From assembly GCA_910577585.1 (NCBI GenBank), contig CAJTNN010000023.1:1-41515 (forward strand): a stretch of DNA of 41,515 nucleotides. The letters are read 5' to 3'. Positions 31,424-39,818 of the stretch are shown here, piece after piece. The notes under the pieces were generated by a model, which saw nothing but the letters and a program-made list of their open reading frames with translations, did no database searches and was not told where the DNA came from. Each line of letters starts with the position of its first letter. Positions within the stretch are counted from its first letter, which is position 1. The stretch is from an uncultured Muribaculaceae bacterium. Its GTDB lineage: Bacteria; Bacteroidota; Bacteroidia; Bacteroidales; Muribaculaceae. Both the position numbers and the translations under genes were made by a program.

Positions 31424-33250
31424 ATGACCGATCCCGAAATCATCAATGCATCTATGGAGGAAGTCTCCGCAGATGTCACCCCCCAGCCCGAAGAGCAGCC
31501 CAAGAATGTGCACTCCATGAGCAAAGAGGAGCTCCTGGCCGAGCTTCGCCAAATCGTGGCCACCTCGCAAGTGAATGCACATCGCGAAGTGATGGCAATA
31601 AAGCAGGCCCTCTTCTCGCTGCGTCAGCGCGAAGTAAATGAAGAGATGAATGCCTTTGTAGAGGCAGGCAATGCCCCTGAAAACTTCTCTGCCACCCCTG
31701 ACGCCATCGAGGCTGAGGTGAAGGATCTCGTGATGAAATTCCGCCAGTTGCGCCAGACCTATCTTGAAGAGGAGGAGAAGCGCATGGAGGAGAACACGCA
31801 GAAGAAGCGTGCCCTTCTCGCCGAGATGGACACGATTGCCGCCGATGCCGACGGCATTAGCTCGCACTTCCAGAAATTTCAGGAACTGCAGCAGCAATTC
31901 CGCGAAATCAAGGCAGTGACTCCCTCGGCCGAAAATGAACTTTGGAAGCGATTCCAGGGTGTGGTAGAGCAATTCTACGACACACTGAAAATCAATAAAG
32001 AACTCCGCGACCTCGACTTCAAGAAGAACCTCGAGCTCAAACGCCGCATAATCGAAGAGGCCAAGAGCCTCGTGGATGCAGCCGATGTGATTGAGGCCGG
32101 GCGCAAGCTTCAGACCCTCCACGCCGAGTGGCGCGAAATCGGCCCCGTGACCAAAGATCTTCGCGAAGAGATCTGGGAGGAGTTCAAGGAGATATCAAGC
32201 ACCGTCAACCGTCGCCATCAGGAATACTTCGAGCAGCGCAAGGCCGAAGAGCAGCGCAACGAAGCCGAGAAGACCCAGCTTTGCGAAGAGGCCGAGAAGA
32301 TAGACTTCAGCACTCTCAAGAGCTTCGCATCGTGGGATGAGGCTACTGAAAAAATCAAGGAACTCCAGGCTAAATGGAAGACACTCGGCTACGCATCGCG
32401 CAAGGTAAACAATGACCTCTTCGCGCGTTTCCGCAAGGTGTGTGATGCCTTCTTCGAGGCCAAGGCAGCCCATATGCAGGCCACTCGCGAGGGGTATCAG
32501 GCCAATCTCGCACGCAAGACAGCATTGTGCGAGCGCGCCGAGGCTATCGTGGCCGAGGGTGATTCGAAGAAGAACTACGACGAGGTGATCCGTCTGCAGG
32601 CCGAGTGGAAGACAATCGGCAGCGTCGGCAAACGCTACTCAGATGCCATCTGGGAACGCTTCACCAAAGCATGCAATGCCTTCTTCGCCCTGCGCAAAGA
32701 GGCAGCTTCGGCTCGCCACACCGAGGAGGTGGCAAATCTCCAGGCCAAGCGTGAGGTGGTAGAGGCCATCAAGGCTATTCCGGCCGACATCGACCGTCGC
32801 GAAGGCCTGCGCCAGATCAAGGAGCTTCAAGCCAAGTGGGACTCAATCGGATTTGTGCCCTTCAAGAATAAAGAGCAACTGCAGAGCGAATATCGCGAGG
32901 CTTGCAACGCCGTGTATGGCGCCTTCAGCGAGAGCCGCAACCGCGAGCGTCGCCGCAACTTCGAGGGTCAGCTGCGCAACATCAAGGATGATTCGCGCAA
33001 ACTCGGCTCCGAACGCGAGCGCCTGCTGCGCAAGATCGACGCCCGCAATCAGGAACTCAAGACCTATGCCAACAATCTTGGATTCTTCAACGTCAAGACC
33101 TCATCGGGCAATTCACTCGTGAAAGAGATGGAGCGCAAGATGAAGGCAATCGAAGATGAAATCAAGCAACTCAAAGAGAAAATCTCAATGATTGATGCCC
33201 AGAAGACAGAAGAGGTGGCCGGCAAAGCCGAGGCACCCGTCAAGGGATGA
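31424..33250 (+). CDS. DUF349 repeat protein, coiled-coil rich
   Basis: The 608 residues lack a signal peptide or membrane helix and are almost entirely helical and charged. Several copies of the DUF349 module are visible from about 150 to 540, each with a 'LQAEW..IG.V....SDAIWERF..ACNAFF'-type core: 'TLHAEWREIGPVTKDLREEI', 'ELQAKWKTLGYASRKVNNDL', 'RLQAEWKTIGSVGKRYSDAI' and 'ELQAKWDSIGFVPFKNKEQL'. A long coiled coil closes the C-terminus. The function of DUF349 proteins is not established to my knowledge. The N-terminus (1-60) is acidic and non-repetitive. It has its own promoter and a terminator downstream, so it appears monocistronic. Confidence 0.88.
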   Translation: MTDPEIINASMEEVSADVTPQPEEQPKNVHSMSKEELLAELRQIVATSQVNAHREVMAIKQALFSLRQREVNEEMNAFVEAGNAPENFSATPDAIEAEVKDLVMKFRQLRQTYLEEEEKRMEENTQKKRALLAEMDTIAADADGISSHFQKFQELQQQFREIKAVTPSAENELWKRFQGVVEQFYDTLKINKELRDLDFKKNLELKRRIIEEAKSLVDAADVIEAGRKLQTLHAEWREIGPVTKDLREEIWEEFKEISSTVNRRHQEYFEQRKAEEQRNEAEKTQLCEEAEKIDFSTLKSFASWDEATEKIKELQAKWKTLGYASRKVNNDLFARFRKVCDAFFEAKAAHMQATREGYQANLARKTALCERAEAIVAEGDSKKNYDEVIRLQAEWKTIGSVGKRYSDAIWERFTKACNAFFALRKEAASARHTEEVANLQAKREVVEAIKAIPADIDRREGLRQIKELQAKWDSIGFVPFKNKEQLQSEYREACNAVYGAFSESRNRERRRNFEGQLRNIKDDSRKLGSERERLLRKIDARNQELKTYANNLGFFNVKTSSGNSLVKEMERKMKAIEDEIKQLKEKISMIDAQKTEEVAGKAEAPVKG

Positions 33251-33330
33251 TCATATCACGATATCGCTGACCGGCAGGACTGAGAAATGTCGCTGACCGG
33301 GTCATTCGAACTAACTGACATTGAGACGAT

Positions 33331-33372
33331 TTTCCCCGCGCAGACTGCGAAGTCGGCGCGGGGAAACTATTT
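33331..33372 (+). terminator. Terminator after the DUF349 gene
   Basis: TTTCCCCGCGC (33331-33341) pairs perfectly with GCGCGGGGAAA (33356-33366). CTATTTATATG follows, so the U-tract is weak. A 10-bp direct repeat CGCTGACCGG lies upstream (about 33265 and 33291). Confidence 0.65.
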
Positions 33373-33468
33373 ATATGTTAAAATTGTTGAATATGAGAGC
33401 CGGCAACCTCTTCGAGATTGAGCCGGCAAGGATTCCTCACTACGAACTTTTTTAACGATACTATACAT

Positions 33469-35979
33469 ATGATGCGACGTGTGATTCGTGACATAATACC
33501 CTCGTTTTTGCTTCTGACAGGATTGGTGATAGCCCCGTGCGCCGCACGAGGTGCCGATGTGGCCGGCGAGTCAGTCTCTCGTGCTGGTACAGAGGAGATT
33601 GCGTCAGAAAGTGGCCTCACGGCCGTCGACTCCGTGATGCGTTGCCCAGAGACCTCAGAGGGGAACTTCATGCCCCTGCCACATGTCAGCCAGCAGTACG
33701 ACAAAGGCGACTTCAAGGTCGGCCTCGTGCTCAGCGGAGGCGGAGCGAAAGGTATCGCCCACATAGGCGTCATACAGGCACTCGAAGAGAACGACATCCC
33801 CATCGACTGCATCGCCGGTACCTCGATGGGCGCCGTGGTGGGAAGCCTCTACTCAATCGGCATGTCGCCCCGCAAGATGATGGAATTCATCAAATCGCCG
33901 ATATTCCAGAATTGCGCCACCGGCACACTCGACCCCGATCTGGTCTACTACTTCTCGCGTCCGCAGCCCACTCCCGCATGGGCCTCGGTCAATATCAACT
34001 TCAAGGACACAGTGTCAGGGAGTCTGACCAATCAGATAATCCCCACCTCATTGATCAGCCCGCTGCCGATGAATATAGAGTTTCTTGAGCTCTATGCCCC
34101 CTACACATCGCAATGCGGGCAGGACTTCGACCGCCTGATGGTCCCCTTCAGATGCGTCACGAGCGATGTATATCACAAACACAAGATAGTACTTGACAGC
34201 GGCAATCTCGGCCGCGCCGTCAGGGCCTCGATGAGTTTCCCGATGGTGTTCCGCCCTATTGAGATCGACAGTGTGCTCGTCTACGACGGTGGCATCTACG
34301 ACAACTTCCCGGTCGATGTGATGCAGGACGACTTCGATCCTGACTTCATTATCGGAGTATCAGTCTCTAGCCCCGATGGCAAGCCGCAGAAGAATAATCT
34401 CTTCTCTCAGGTAGAGGATATGATTATCCAGAACAACAACTACAGTGTGCCGGCCGACAAAGGAATCAAGATACAATGCCCGGTGCTCAACTTCGGTGTG
34501 CTTGACTTCGACCAGGCCGACGTGATCTACGACATCGGCTACCGCACCGGACTCGAGATGGTAGACTCCATAAAACGTCGTACCGCGGCCCGGCGAAGCG
34601 AGGAGATGGTGGAGCGCCGCCGTGCCCAATTTGCATCGCAGACTCCCGAACTGATGTTTGACTCAGTGGCCGTCAGCAGCGGCACACCAGGTCAGCGTGC
34701 CTTCCTGCGCTTCCTTTTCGACCGTGGATTTCCCGGCAGACCCTTCGGGCTTGACCAGACGCAGAACGCCTATTATCAAGCCATAAGTGGCGGTAAACTG
34801 CGCAATCTCATGCCCGAGGTCGAATTCGGCCGGGTCGACTCGCTTGACCCTCTGGTGCGCAAGAACAATACACTCCTTCTGCAGCCCGAAATCAAGAGCC
34901 CCTGGAATATAGGAGTCGGAGGCTGGCTCAGCACCGGCACCCAGAGCATGCTCTATCTCAATCTCGGCTATCATACACTCAGCTACAACTCGCTTGATGT
35001 AGACCTCAGCGGATGGGTAGGGCAGAGCTACTATGCCGGTATGCTTTCGGGCAAATTCACGGTGCACAGCCGCATGCCCGCCTATCTGAAACTCGAGGGT
35101 GTGATAAGCAGCCGCAAGTTCTATGACTCCCAGCTGATGTTCTATCAAGACAACACGCCCACCTTCATAACCGACATCGAGCGCTTCGTCAAGCTGCATT
35201 ATTGCCTGGCCACGAGCCGCAAATCAGTAGCCACTGCCTCGATAGCCTACGGCTTAAAGAAATATAAATACTATCCAGGCGCCGACGAGATAGACTACAC
35301 CGCCGACCGCCGCGATGTGAGCCGCACGAAAGTGGCTGCCATCGGGCTTGGCTGGGAATACAACACCATGACAGCCGAGATGTATCCCATGAGTGGCCGC
35401 CAGTTCAAAGCCAGCTTCATAGGCGAATGGCAGCGCGCCGACTATCTGCCGCAGGATGAAAAGAGCGCGATGGTGAAATATCGACGGCATTACCGCGCCT
35501 CGCTCGAGGTGATATGGCGGCACTATTATCCATTGGCCCGCCACTTCAATCTCGGAGCCTATGCCAGCGGCCTGGCCTCATTCGGCCCGGTCTACCAGAC
35601 CTACATCTCCGAGCTTATGGCCGCACCCGCCTTTGCTCCGACACCCTCTACATCCAATTACTTCAATCCGCGCTTCCGTTCAGACAATTATGTGGCCCTG
35701 GGGCTTAATCCGGTGTGGAATCCGGTCGACAAGTTCCAGCTGCGAGGCGACTTTTATGGCTATCTGCCGGTGCGCAATATCACGTCTGGCCCCGACGGCA
35801 TGGCGCGCCACACCGGTTGGCTCGATCATCCCGCCTTTATCGGCGAGGCAGCCGCAGTCTACAACTTCCCCTTCGCCTCACTGTCGGTGTATGCCAACTA
35901 CGTCAGCAGTCCGCACGCCAACTGGCACTTCGGTGTGAGCTTCGGCTTCTTCTTCCTCGCTCCGAGGCTTACCCGCTGA
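33469..35979 (+). CDS. Patatin-like phospholipase with C-terminal outer-membrane barrel
   Basis: The ATG at 33469 gives 836 residues starting with a signal peptide (MMRRVIRD, then hydrophobic to about 27); a TTG at 33418 is in frame but would bury it. The patatin domain (about 80-380) has the oxyanion loop SGGGAKG (89-95), the nucleophile S119 in GTSMG and D273 in 'YDGGIYDNFPVD', forming the Ser-Asp dyad of acyl hydrolases. The rest alternates in beta-strand fashion and looks like a BamA/TamA-type barrel, the PlpD-like architecture, so the lipase is probably displayed at the outer membrane. The last strand 'FGVSFGFFF' is followed by LAPRLTR. The last 102 bp overlap rmuC in antisense. Confidence 0.9.
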   Translation: MMRRVIRDIIPSFLLLTGLVIAPCAARGADVAGESVSRAGTEEIASESGLTAVDSVMRCPETSEGNFMPLPHVSQQYDKGDFKVGLVLSGGGAKGIAHIGVIQALEENDIPIDCIAGTSMGAVVGSLYSIGMSPRKMMEFIKSPIFQNCATGTLDPDLVYYFSRPQPTPAWASVNINFKDTVSGSLTNQIIPTSLISPLPMNIEFLELYAPYTSQCGQDFDRLMVPFRCVTSDVYHKHKIVLDSGNLGRAVRASMSFPMVFRPIEIDSVLVYDGGIYDNFPVDVMQDDFDPDFIIGVSVSSPDGKPQKNNLFSQVEDMIIQNNNYSVPADKGIKIQCPVLNFGVLDFDQADVIYDIGYRTGLEMVDSIKRRTAARRSEEMVERRRAQFASQTPELMFDSVAVSSGTPGQRAFLRFLFDRGFPGRPFGLDQTQNAYYQAISGGKLRNLMPEVEFGRVDSLDPLVRKNNTLLLQPEIKSPWNIGVGGWLSTGTQSMLYLNLGYHTLSYNSLDVDLSGWVGQSYYAGMLSGKFTVHSRMPAYLKLEGVISSRKFYDSQLMFYQDNTPTFITDIERFVKLHYCLATSRKSVATASIAYGLKKYKYYPGADEIDYTADRRDVSRTKVAAIGLGWEYNTMTAEMYPMSGRQFKASFIGEWQRADYLPQDEKSAMVKYRRHYRASLEVIWRHYYPLARHFNLGAYASGLASFGPVYQTYISELMAAPAFAPTPSTSNYFNPRFRSDNYVALGLNPVWNPVDKFQLRGDFYGYLPVRNITSGPDGMARHTGWLDHPAFIGEAAAVYNFPFASLSVYANYVSSPHANWHFGVSFGFFFLAPRLTR

Positions 35980-37308
35980 CGGCGGCGCCATCGGGGCAAT
36001 CCCGGCAGAGGACTGCCCGGCCGGTTCCTGACGCAGATGCTCGGGGATGCGTTTGGTGGCCGATGCCCCCATGTCGCGAAGTTTCTCAGCGCGGGCTGAC
36101 AGACCGATGGTGGGATTAGTGATATGCTTCAGACACTTCTCATAAGCCCGCGAAGATGCCTGGAGATTGCGGTCTATAGACTCGAAATCAGAGATAAACG
36201 TCACAAACTTATCATACAACTGTCCTGCCGCCTTGGCTATGGCCCGCGCATTGCGGTCCTGCTTCTCCACGCGCCATAGTTGCGAAATCAGCTGCACCAC
36301 CGACAGCAGATGAGCCGGAGCCACGATGACCACATTATTCTTCAGTGCATACTCCGTCAGCGACGCATCGCCGCGCAGCGCAGCCAGATATGACGCATCG
36401 TTGGGCATGAACATCAGTGTGTGCTGCAGGGCACCGCTGATGCTCTTATGATATTGGCGTGCGGCGAGTTCGTCGATATGCGCGCGCGTCGAGGCCACAT
36501 GGCGCCGCAATTCAATCTCAGCCTCCTTCTCGGTCGGAGCCTCCGCATAGCGCAGATAAGAAGTGAGCGAAGTCTTCGAATCGACCACCACCCGGTGGTC
36601 GCCCGGCAGCAGAAGCACCACATCCGGGCGCAGCGCCTCACCCTCGTCACCCTTGATGGAAGTGCCCCCGATATTACCGCTCTGAGTCACGAAATGAATA
36701 TCGCGAATCATGCCGGCATCCTCAAGGATGCGCTGCAGCACCATCTCTCCCCATCGCCCCTGCATCTGAGCGTTGCCCCGCAGCGCATCCGAGAGCCGGC
36801 GCGCCTCCATGCCAATTTCAGAATTAGCGCGGGCCAGAGTCTCGATCTGTTGCGAAAGAGCCCGGCGCGAGGCATTCTCCTTCACATACGAGTCACTCAC
36901 AGCTTGCTGAAAGTCAGAGAGCTTATCACGCAGAGGCGTCAGAATCTCATTGAGCCCCATGCGGTTGCCCGCATGCAGACGGTCAGACTCCTTGGCAAGC
37001 GTCTCAGCCGCCATCGCAGCGAACTCAGCGGCAGTCTGGCGGCGCAATTCGGCACTGCGGCGCTCCATGCGCATCTCCATCTCTACACGAGTTGCATCCA
37101 TCTGCTGCTGCATGCGAGTAATCTGCTCCTCATATTGACGTCGAGTCTGGTCGAGAAGCATGCGTGTAGACTGTTCGTATCTGAGCATCCGTTCATCCTC
37201 GGCCGCAGCCGAAGCCCCCGCCGAATGGCGCGATTTGAGCAGCAGAGTCAGCGATATGGCGGTGGCCGCAGCCATCACCAGCAGAGAGATAAGTAGGAAT
37301 ATATTCAT
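35878..37308 (-). CDS. rmuC: DNA recombination protein RmuC homologue
   Basis: RmuC proteins are membrane-anchored relatives of nucleases that limit inversions at short repeats in E. coli. The 476 residues start with a membrane helix (about 3-25), then a coiled coil (about 40-150), then the RmuC domain (about 165-430) with 'GRWGEMVLQRILEDAGM', 'RPDVVLLLPGDHRVVVDSK' and 'FMPNDASYLAAL'. The usual homology ends near 'KRIPEHL'. The remaining tail of about 50 residues is low-complexity (EEEEAEAHTE) and about 33 codons of it lie antisense to the end of the patatin gene. A -7 candidate on the minus strand lies 33 bp upstream of the ATG. Confidence 0.92.
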   Translation of the reverse strand: MNIFLLISLLVMAAATAISLTLLLKSRHSAGASAAAEDERMLRYEQSTRMLLDQTRRQYEEQITRMQQQMDATRVEMEMRMERRSAELRRQTAAEFAAMAAETLAKESDRLHAGNRMGLNEILTPLRDKLSDFQQAVSDSYVKENASRRALSQQIETLARANSEIGMEARRLSDALRGNAQMQGRWGEMVLQRILEDAGMIRDIHFVTQSGNIGGTSIKGDEGEALRPDVVLLLPGDHRVVVDSKTSLTSYLRYAEAPTEKEAEIELRRHVASTRAHIDELAARQYHKSISGALQHTLMFMPNDASYLAALRGDASLTEYALKNNVVIVAPAHLLSVVQLISQLWRVEKQDRNARAIAKAAGQLYDKFVTFISDFESIDRNLQASSRAYEKCLKHITNPTIGLSARAEKLRDMGASATKRIPEHLRQEPAGQSSAGIAPMAPPSAGKPRSEEEEAEAHTEVPVGVRTADVVGIHRQ

Positions 37309-37340
37309 GTCAAATACTAATCAAAATCAAAAAATATATG

Positions 37341-37348
37341 CAAAATTA
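37341..37348 (-). promoter_or_regulatory. Minus-strand -7 element for rmuC
   Basis: The minus strand reads TAATTTTG, an exact TAnnTTTG, 33 bp before the rmuC start at 37308. No good -33 TTTG is present at the expected distance. Confidence 0.4.
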
Positions 37349-37536
37349 GTAAAATTGGAGAAAAATCATTATTTTTGGGCTGGAATCTTGAGTTTAAGTT
37401 TAAGCGCCTTCAACATCAATGGCAAAAACTATTGAAATAAGTCGCTATGGATTCCAGCATATAATAACCACCGTCGCGCTTCAGGATATAAGAGAGCCGG
37501 AGCTGCGACCATTATCAACAAAAGAAAGAGTAACAG

Positions 37537-38121
37537 ATGAAGCAGTCATTTCTATTTTTAGCAGATGGATTTGAAGAGATTGAAGCCCTGGCCACGGTCG
37601 ACATCCTGCGTCGCGCCGGGCTGCCGGTAAAAACAGTGTCGATCACGCATTCACTTCAGGTGACAGGCGCCCACGGTGTGACTGTCAAGGCGGATGTGCT
37701 TTACGACAATACACTCTTCAGCTCAGCCGAATGGCTGATACTGCCCGGCGGAATGCCCGGCGCCGAAAACCTTTATAACTTCGCTCCCCTTCAGGGGCTA
37801 CTCGAGGCGCAGGCCTCCTCGCCGTCGGGGCGCATTGCCGCCATATGCGCCGCTCCGGCAGTGGTGCTCGGTCAGCTGGGGCTCCTGCGCGGTGTGAAGG
37901 CCACATGCTATCCAGGTTTCGAATCGAAACTCGAGGGGGCGGAATATGTGGACGCACCCGTAGTGAGCGATGGCAAATTCATCACCGCCAATGGTCCGGC
38001 CAACGCCATGCGCTGGGCGCTGACAATAGTTGATGAGACGGTAGGGCGCCAGATGGCTATAGAGGTTGCCGCCGGCATGCTCTATTATCCGCAGCAGACC
38101 CGCACTGTAGACTTCGGTTAA
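37537..38121 (+). CDS. DJ-1/PfpI (YajL-like) family protein
   Basis: The 194 residues match the DJ-1/ThiJ fold. The reactive cysteine C104 sits in the nucleophile elbow 'AAICAAPAVV', and its partner glutamate is E16 in 'DGFEEIEALATVDILRRAG'. 'LPGGMPGAENL' and 'TANGPANAMRWALTIVD' are further family segments. DJ-1/YajL proteins are linked to oxidative and carbonyl stress; the enzymatic activity is debated. No signal peptide, so cytoplasmic. The gene starts after a 228-bp divergent gap shared with rmuC and is followed by the IMPACT protein gene after 114 bp. Confidence 0.92.
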   Translation: MKQSFLFLADGFEEIEALATVDILRRAGLPVKTVSITHSLQVTGAHGVTVKADVLYDNTLFSSAEWLILPGGMPGAENLYNFAPLQGLLEAQASSPSGRIAAICAAPAVVLGQLGLLRGVKATCYPGFESKLEGAEYVDAPVVSDGKFITANGPANAMRWALTIVDETVGRQMAIEVAAGMLYYPQQTRTVDFG

Positions 38122-38235
38122 TCCCGCAAGTAGCCGGTCAAAAGTTGTATATATCAGTCAGACCGGTTGCTCTGCGCTAACGAGCAATTGAAGTTGTCGC
38201 ACCAACTTCACCTGAAAAAGAATTTCAGACACTGA

Positions 38236-38841
38236 ATGGACACCTATTATCATATATCGAAGGCCGGGGAGGGGCAATATCGCGAAAAGATGAGCCGCTT
38301 CCTGGCCTTTGCCATACCTGTGGCCGACGCCGCAGAAGCGCGCGAGCGTATAAAAGAGTATCAGAACGCCTATCATGATGCGCGGCATGTGTGCTGGGCC
38401 TATATGCTTGGACCCGCCATGCAGGACTTCCAGCTCAACGACAACGGCGAACCCTCCGGCACAGCCGGCAAACCGATTCTGGGGCAGATACGCAGTCACG
38501 GAGTGACGGATGTGCTGGTGGTGGTGGTGAGGTATTTCGGCGGCATAAAGCTCGGCACCTCCGGGCTCATCGCTGCCTACCGCGAGGCCGCCATGCTCGC
38601 CCTCGACGATGCCGGACGCCGCGAGATGCACGCCATGCGCGAGGTGACAGTAGAGGTGCCATACGTCACTGCCGACGGCATAATGCGCATCATCAAAGAG
38701 TCAGAGGGTGTGGAGGTGCTCGACCGCCAGTTTGACACCATGTGCCGCCTGCGTCTCTCACTGCGAGAGGATTACGCCGACGAGATACTCGGCAAAATGT
38801 CGAAGACCGAAGGCGTTATGATCGACGGCACCAGCGCCTGA
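38236..38841 (+). CDS. IMPACT/YigZ family protein
   Basis: The 201 residues carry the N-terminal UPF0029/IMPACT domain with 'NGEPSGTAGKPIL' (70-82) and 'VVRYFGGIKLGTSGLIAAYR' (97-116), the family signature. The C-terminal half is the smaller ferredoxin-like DUF1949-type domain. YigZ-type proteins are thought to act near the ribosome or in translation control, by analogy with eukaryotic IMPACT; the exact role in bacteria is not settled. It is cytoplasmic. The length is normal. Confidence 0.92.
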   Translation: MDTYYHISKAGEGQYREKMSRFLAFAIPVADAAEARERIKEYQNAYHDARHVCWAYMLGPAMQDFQLNDNGEPSGTAGKPILGQIRSHGVTDVLVVVVRYFGGIKLGTSGLIAAYREAAMLALDDAGRREMHAMREVTVEVPYVTADGIMRIIKESEGVEVLDRQFDTMCRLRLSLREDYADEILGKMSKTEGVMIDGTSA

Positions 38842-39061
38842 GGGCCACTGTATAGCCTCGGGTCAGACCCATTGAAGCCCCCCGGCCGACTGAAAAAATT
38901 AACGGAAATGCGTGAAAATTTGCATATTATAGCGCTCAATTGAAAAAAAATTACGATATTTGCACAGAATTTCGGCCAATTTCAACTGTGGAAGATTAGA
39001 AATGGTGTGTAAATTGCTGAAATGCAAGTTATTAATCAAAAAGAGATAAAATTTTTCAACG

Positions 39062-39334
39062 ATGACAAAGGCAGATATTGTAAACGAAATATCTCGCAGC
39101 ACCAATCTTGACAAAGCAGCGGTGCTGACAACAGTAGAAAAGTTTATGGAGGTAGTAAAGGAGTCCATGGCAAACGGCAACAATGTATACCTGCGTGGCT
39201 TCGGCAGCTTCATCATCAAGACCCGCAAGGAGAAGACTGCCCGCAATATATCCAAAAACACTTCTATCATCATCCCCGAGCATAAGGTGCCGGCCTTCAA
39301 GCCCTCGCGTGTATTCCTCGACGAGGTGAAGTAA
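39062..39334 (+). CDS. HU/IHF family DNA-binding protein
   Basis: The 90 residues have the HU fold. The N-terminal helices start 'MTKADIVNEISRSTNLDKAA', the signature 'LRGFGSFIIKTR' follows, and then the DNA-binding arm with 'KNTSIIIPEHKVPAFKPS'. The arm proline near the tip is present as P71 in 'IIPEH'/'VPAFKPS' style. It bends and compacts DNA. The upstream 220 bp is AT-rich, with GATATTTG (38955-38962) as a poor -7 match. The next genes are the small ribosomal protein and RNase E/G, an order I associate with Bacteroidales. Confidence 0.95.
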   Translation: MTKADIVNEISRSTNLDKAAVLTTVEKFMEVVKESMANGNNVYLRGFGSFIIKTRKEKTARNISKNTSIIIPEHKVPAFKPSRVFLDEVK

Positions 39335-39417
39335 ACAGACAGGAAGAGCATCTTCAAGTCAATCTCTCTACGACCGAAAACAAACTATAATACCCAAACC
39401 CTTTAAGAAATAAAATT

Positions 39418-39507
39418 ATGCCCAGCGGAAAGAAAAGAAAAGGCCACAAGATGGCTACCCACAAGCGTAAGAAAAGACTGAGAAAGAACCGTCATAAGAA
39501 GAAATAA
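39418..39507 (+). CDS. AURKAIP1/COX24-domain small ribosomal protein, 29 residues
   Basis: A very short ORF reads MPSGKKRKGHKMATHKRKKR and continues LRKNRHKKK before TAA. It is almost only K, R and H, with the 'HKMATHKRKKRLRK' pattern that I recognise as the AURKAIP1/COX24 (mitochondrial mS38-like) domain found in Bacteroidetes and related to the tiny basic proteins bound to the small ribosomal subunit. The ATG is preceded by TAAGAAATAAAATT, a typical A-rich Bacteroidetes start. It lies 83 bp after HU and 311 bp before RNase E/G. Confidence 0.85.
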   Translation: MPSGKKRKGHKMATHKRKKRLRKNRHKKK

Positions 39508-39544
39508 TCATCTTCTGCCGATTCTCTTGTGGCCCATTAATCAT

Positions 39545-39783
39545 CCCACTCCCGTTTGCCTGCTTTGGTATTTTGCACCGTTCGCAAAAGGGCAGGCAGA
39601 GTGGGCATGATGGCCCGGTCGACCAGACTGCCGACAGGCACACACGCCGACTAATCGAACAAACTGACGCCAAATGGGGAGGCAATGAGACTATCCCCAT
39701 TTACGCAGTTTGTTCTTTTGGTATAAGCATCTTTCAAAGCCGTCAGCCATCCCTCTCAATCAGGATGTAGAGTTTTGAAAGAT
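39545..39783 (+). promoter_or_regulatory. Structured 5' leader of RNase E/G: three stem-loops
   Basis: The 311-bp gap before the RNase gene holds three separate structures. Structure 1 (39545-39605): CCCACTC/GAGTGGG, TGCCTGC/GCAGGCA and TTTTGC/GCAAAA nested. Structure 2 (39657-39715): GAACAAACTG/CAGTTTGTTC enclosing AAATGGGGA/TCCCCATTT, followed by TTTTGG. Structure 3 (39729-39783): ATCTTTCAAA/TTTGAAAGAT, ending 35 nt before the ATG. Structure 2 could be a weak terminator for the small ribosomal gene. The series may instead be an autoregulatory leader. No clear promoter was found inside. Confidence 0.6.
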
Positions 39784-39818
39784 CAGCAGTTGCTAAAAGA
39801 CACAACATCAATAGTTAA

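Noticed and set aside
33264..33300. 10-bp direct repeat CGCTGACCGG
   Set aside because: Two short copies in a non-coding gap, with no further structure. Chance is likely.
36421..37296. 291-codon plus-strand open frame opposite rmuC
   Set aside because: It is antisense to conserved RmuC motifs and shows no recognisable domain or start context.
37419..37574. 51-codon ORF before and overlapping the DJ-1 gene
   Set aside because: It starts with ATG after an A-rich stretch but overlaps the DJ-1 start in another frame, has no recognisable sequence and lies across the divergent promoter region.
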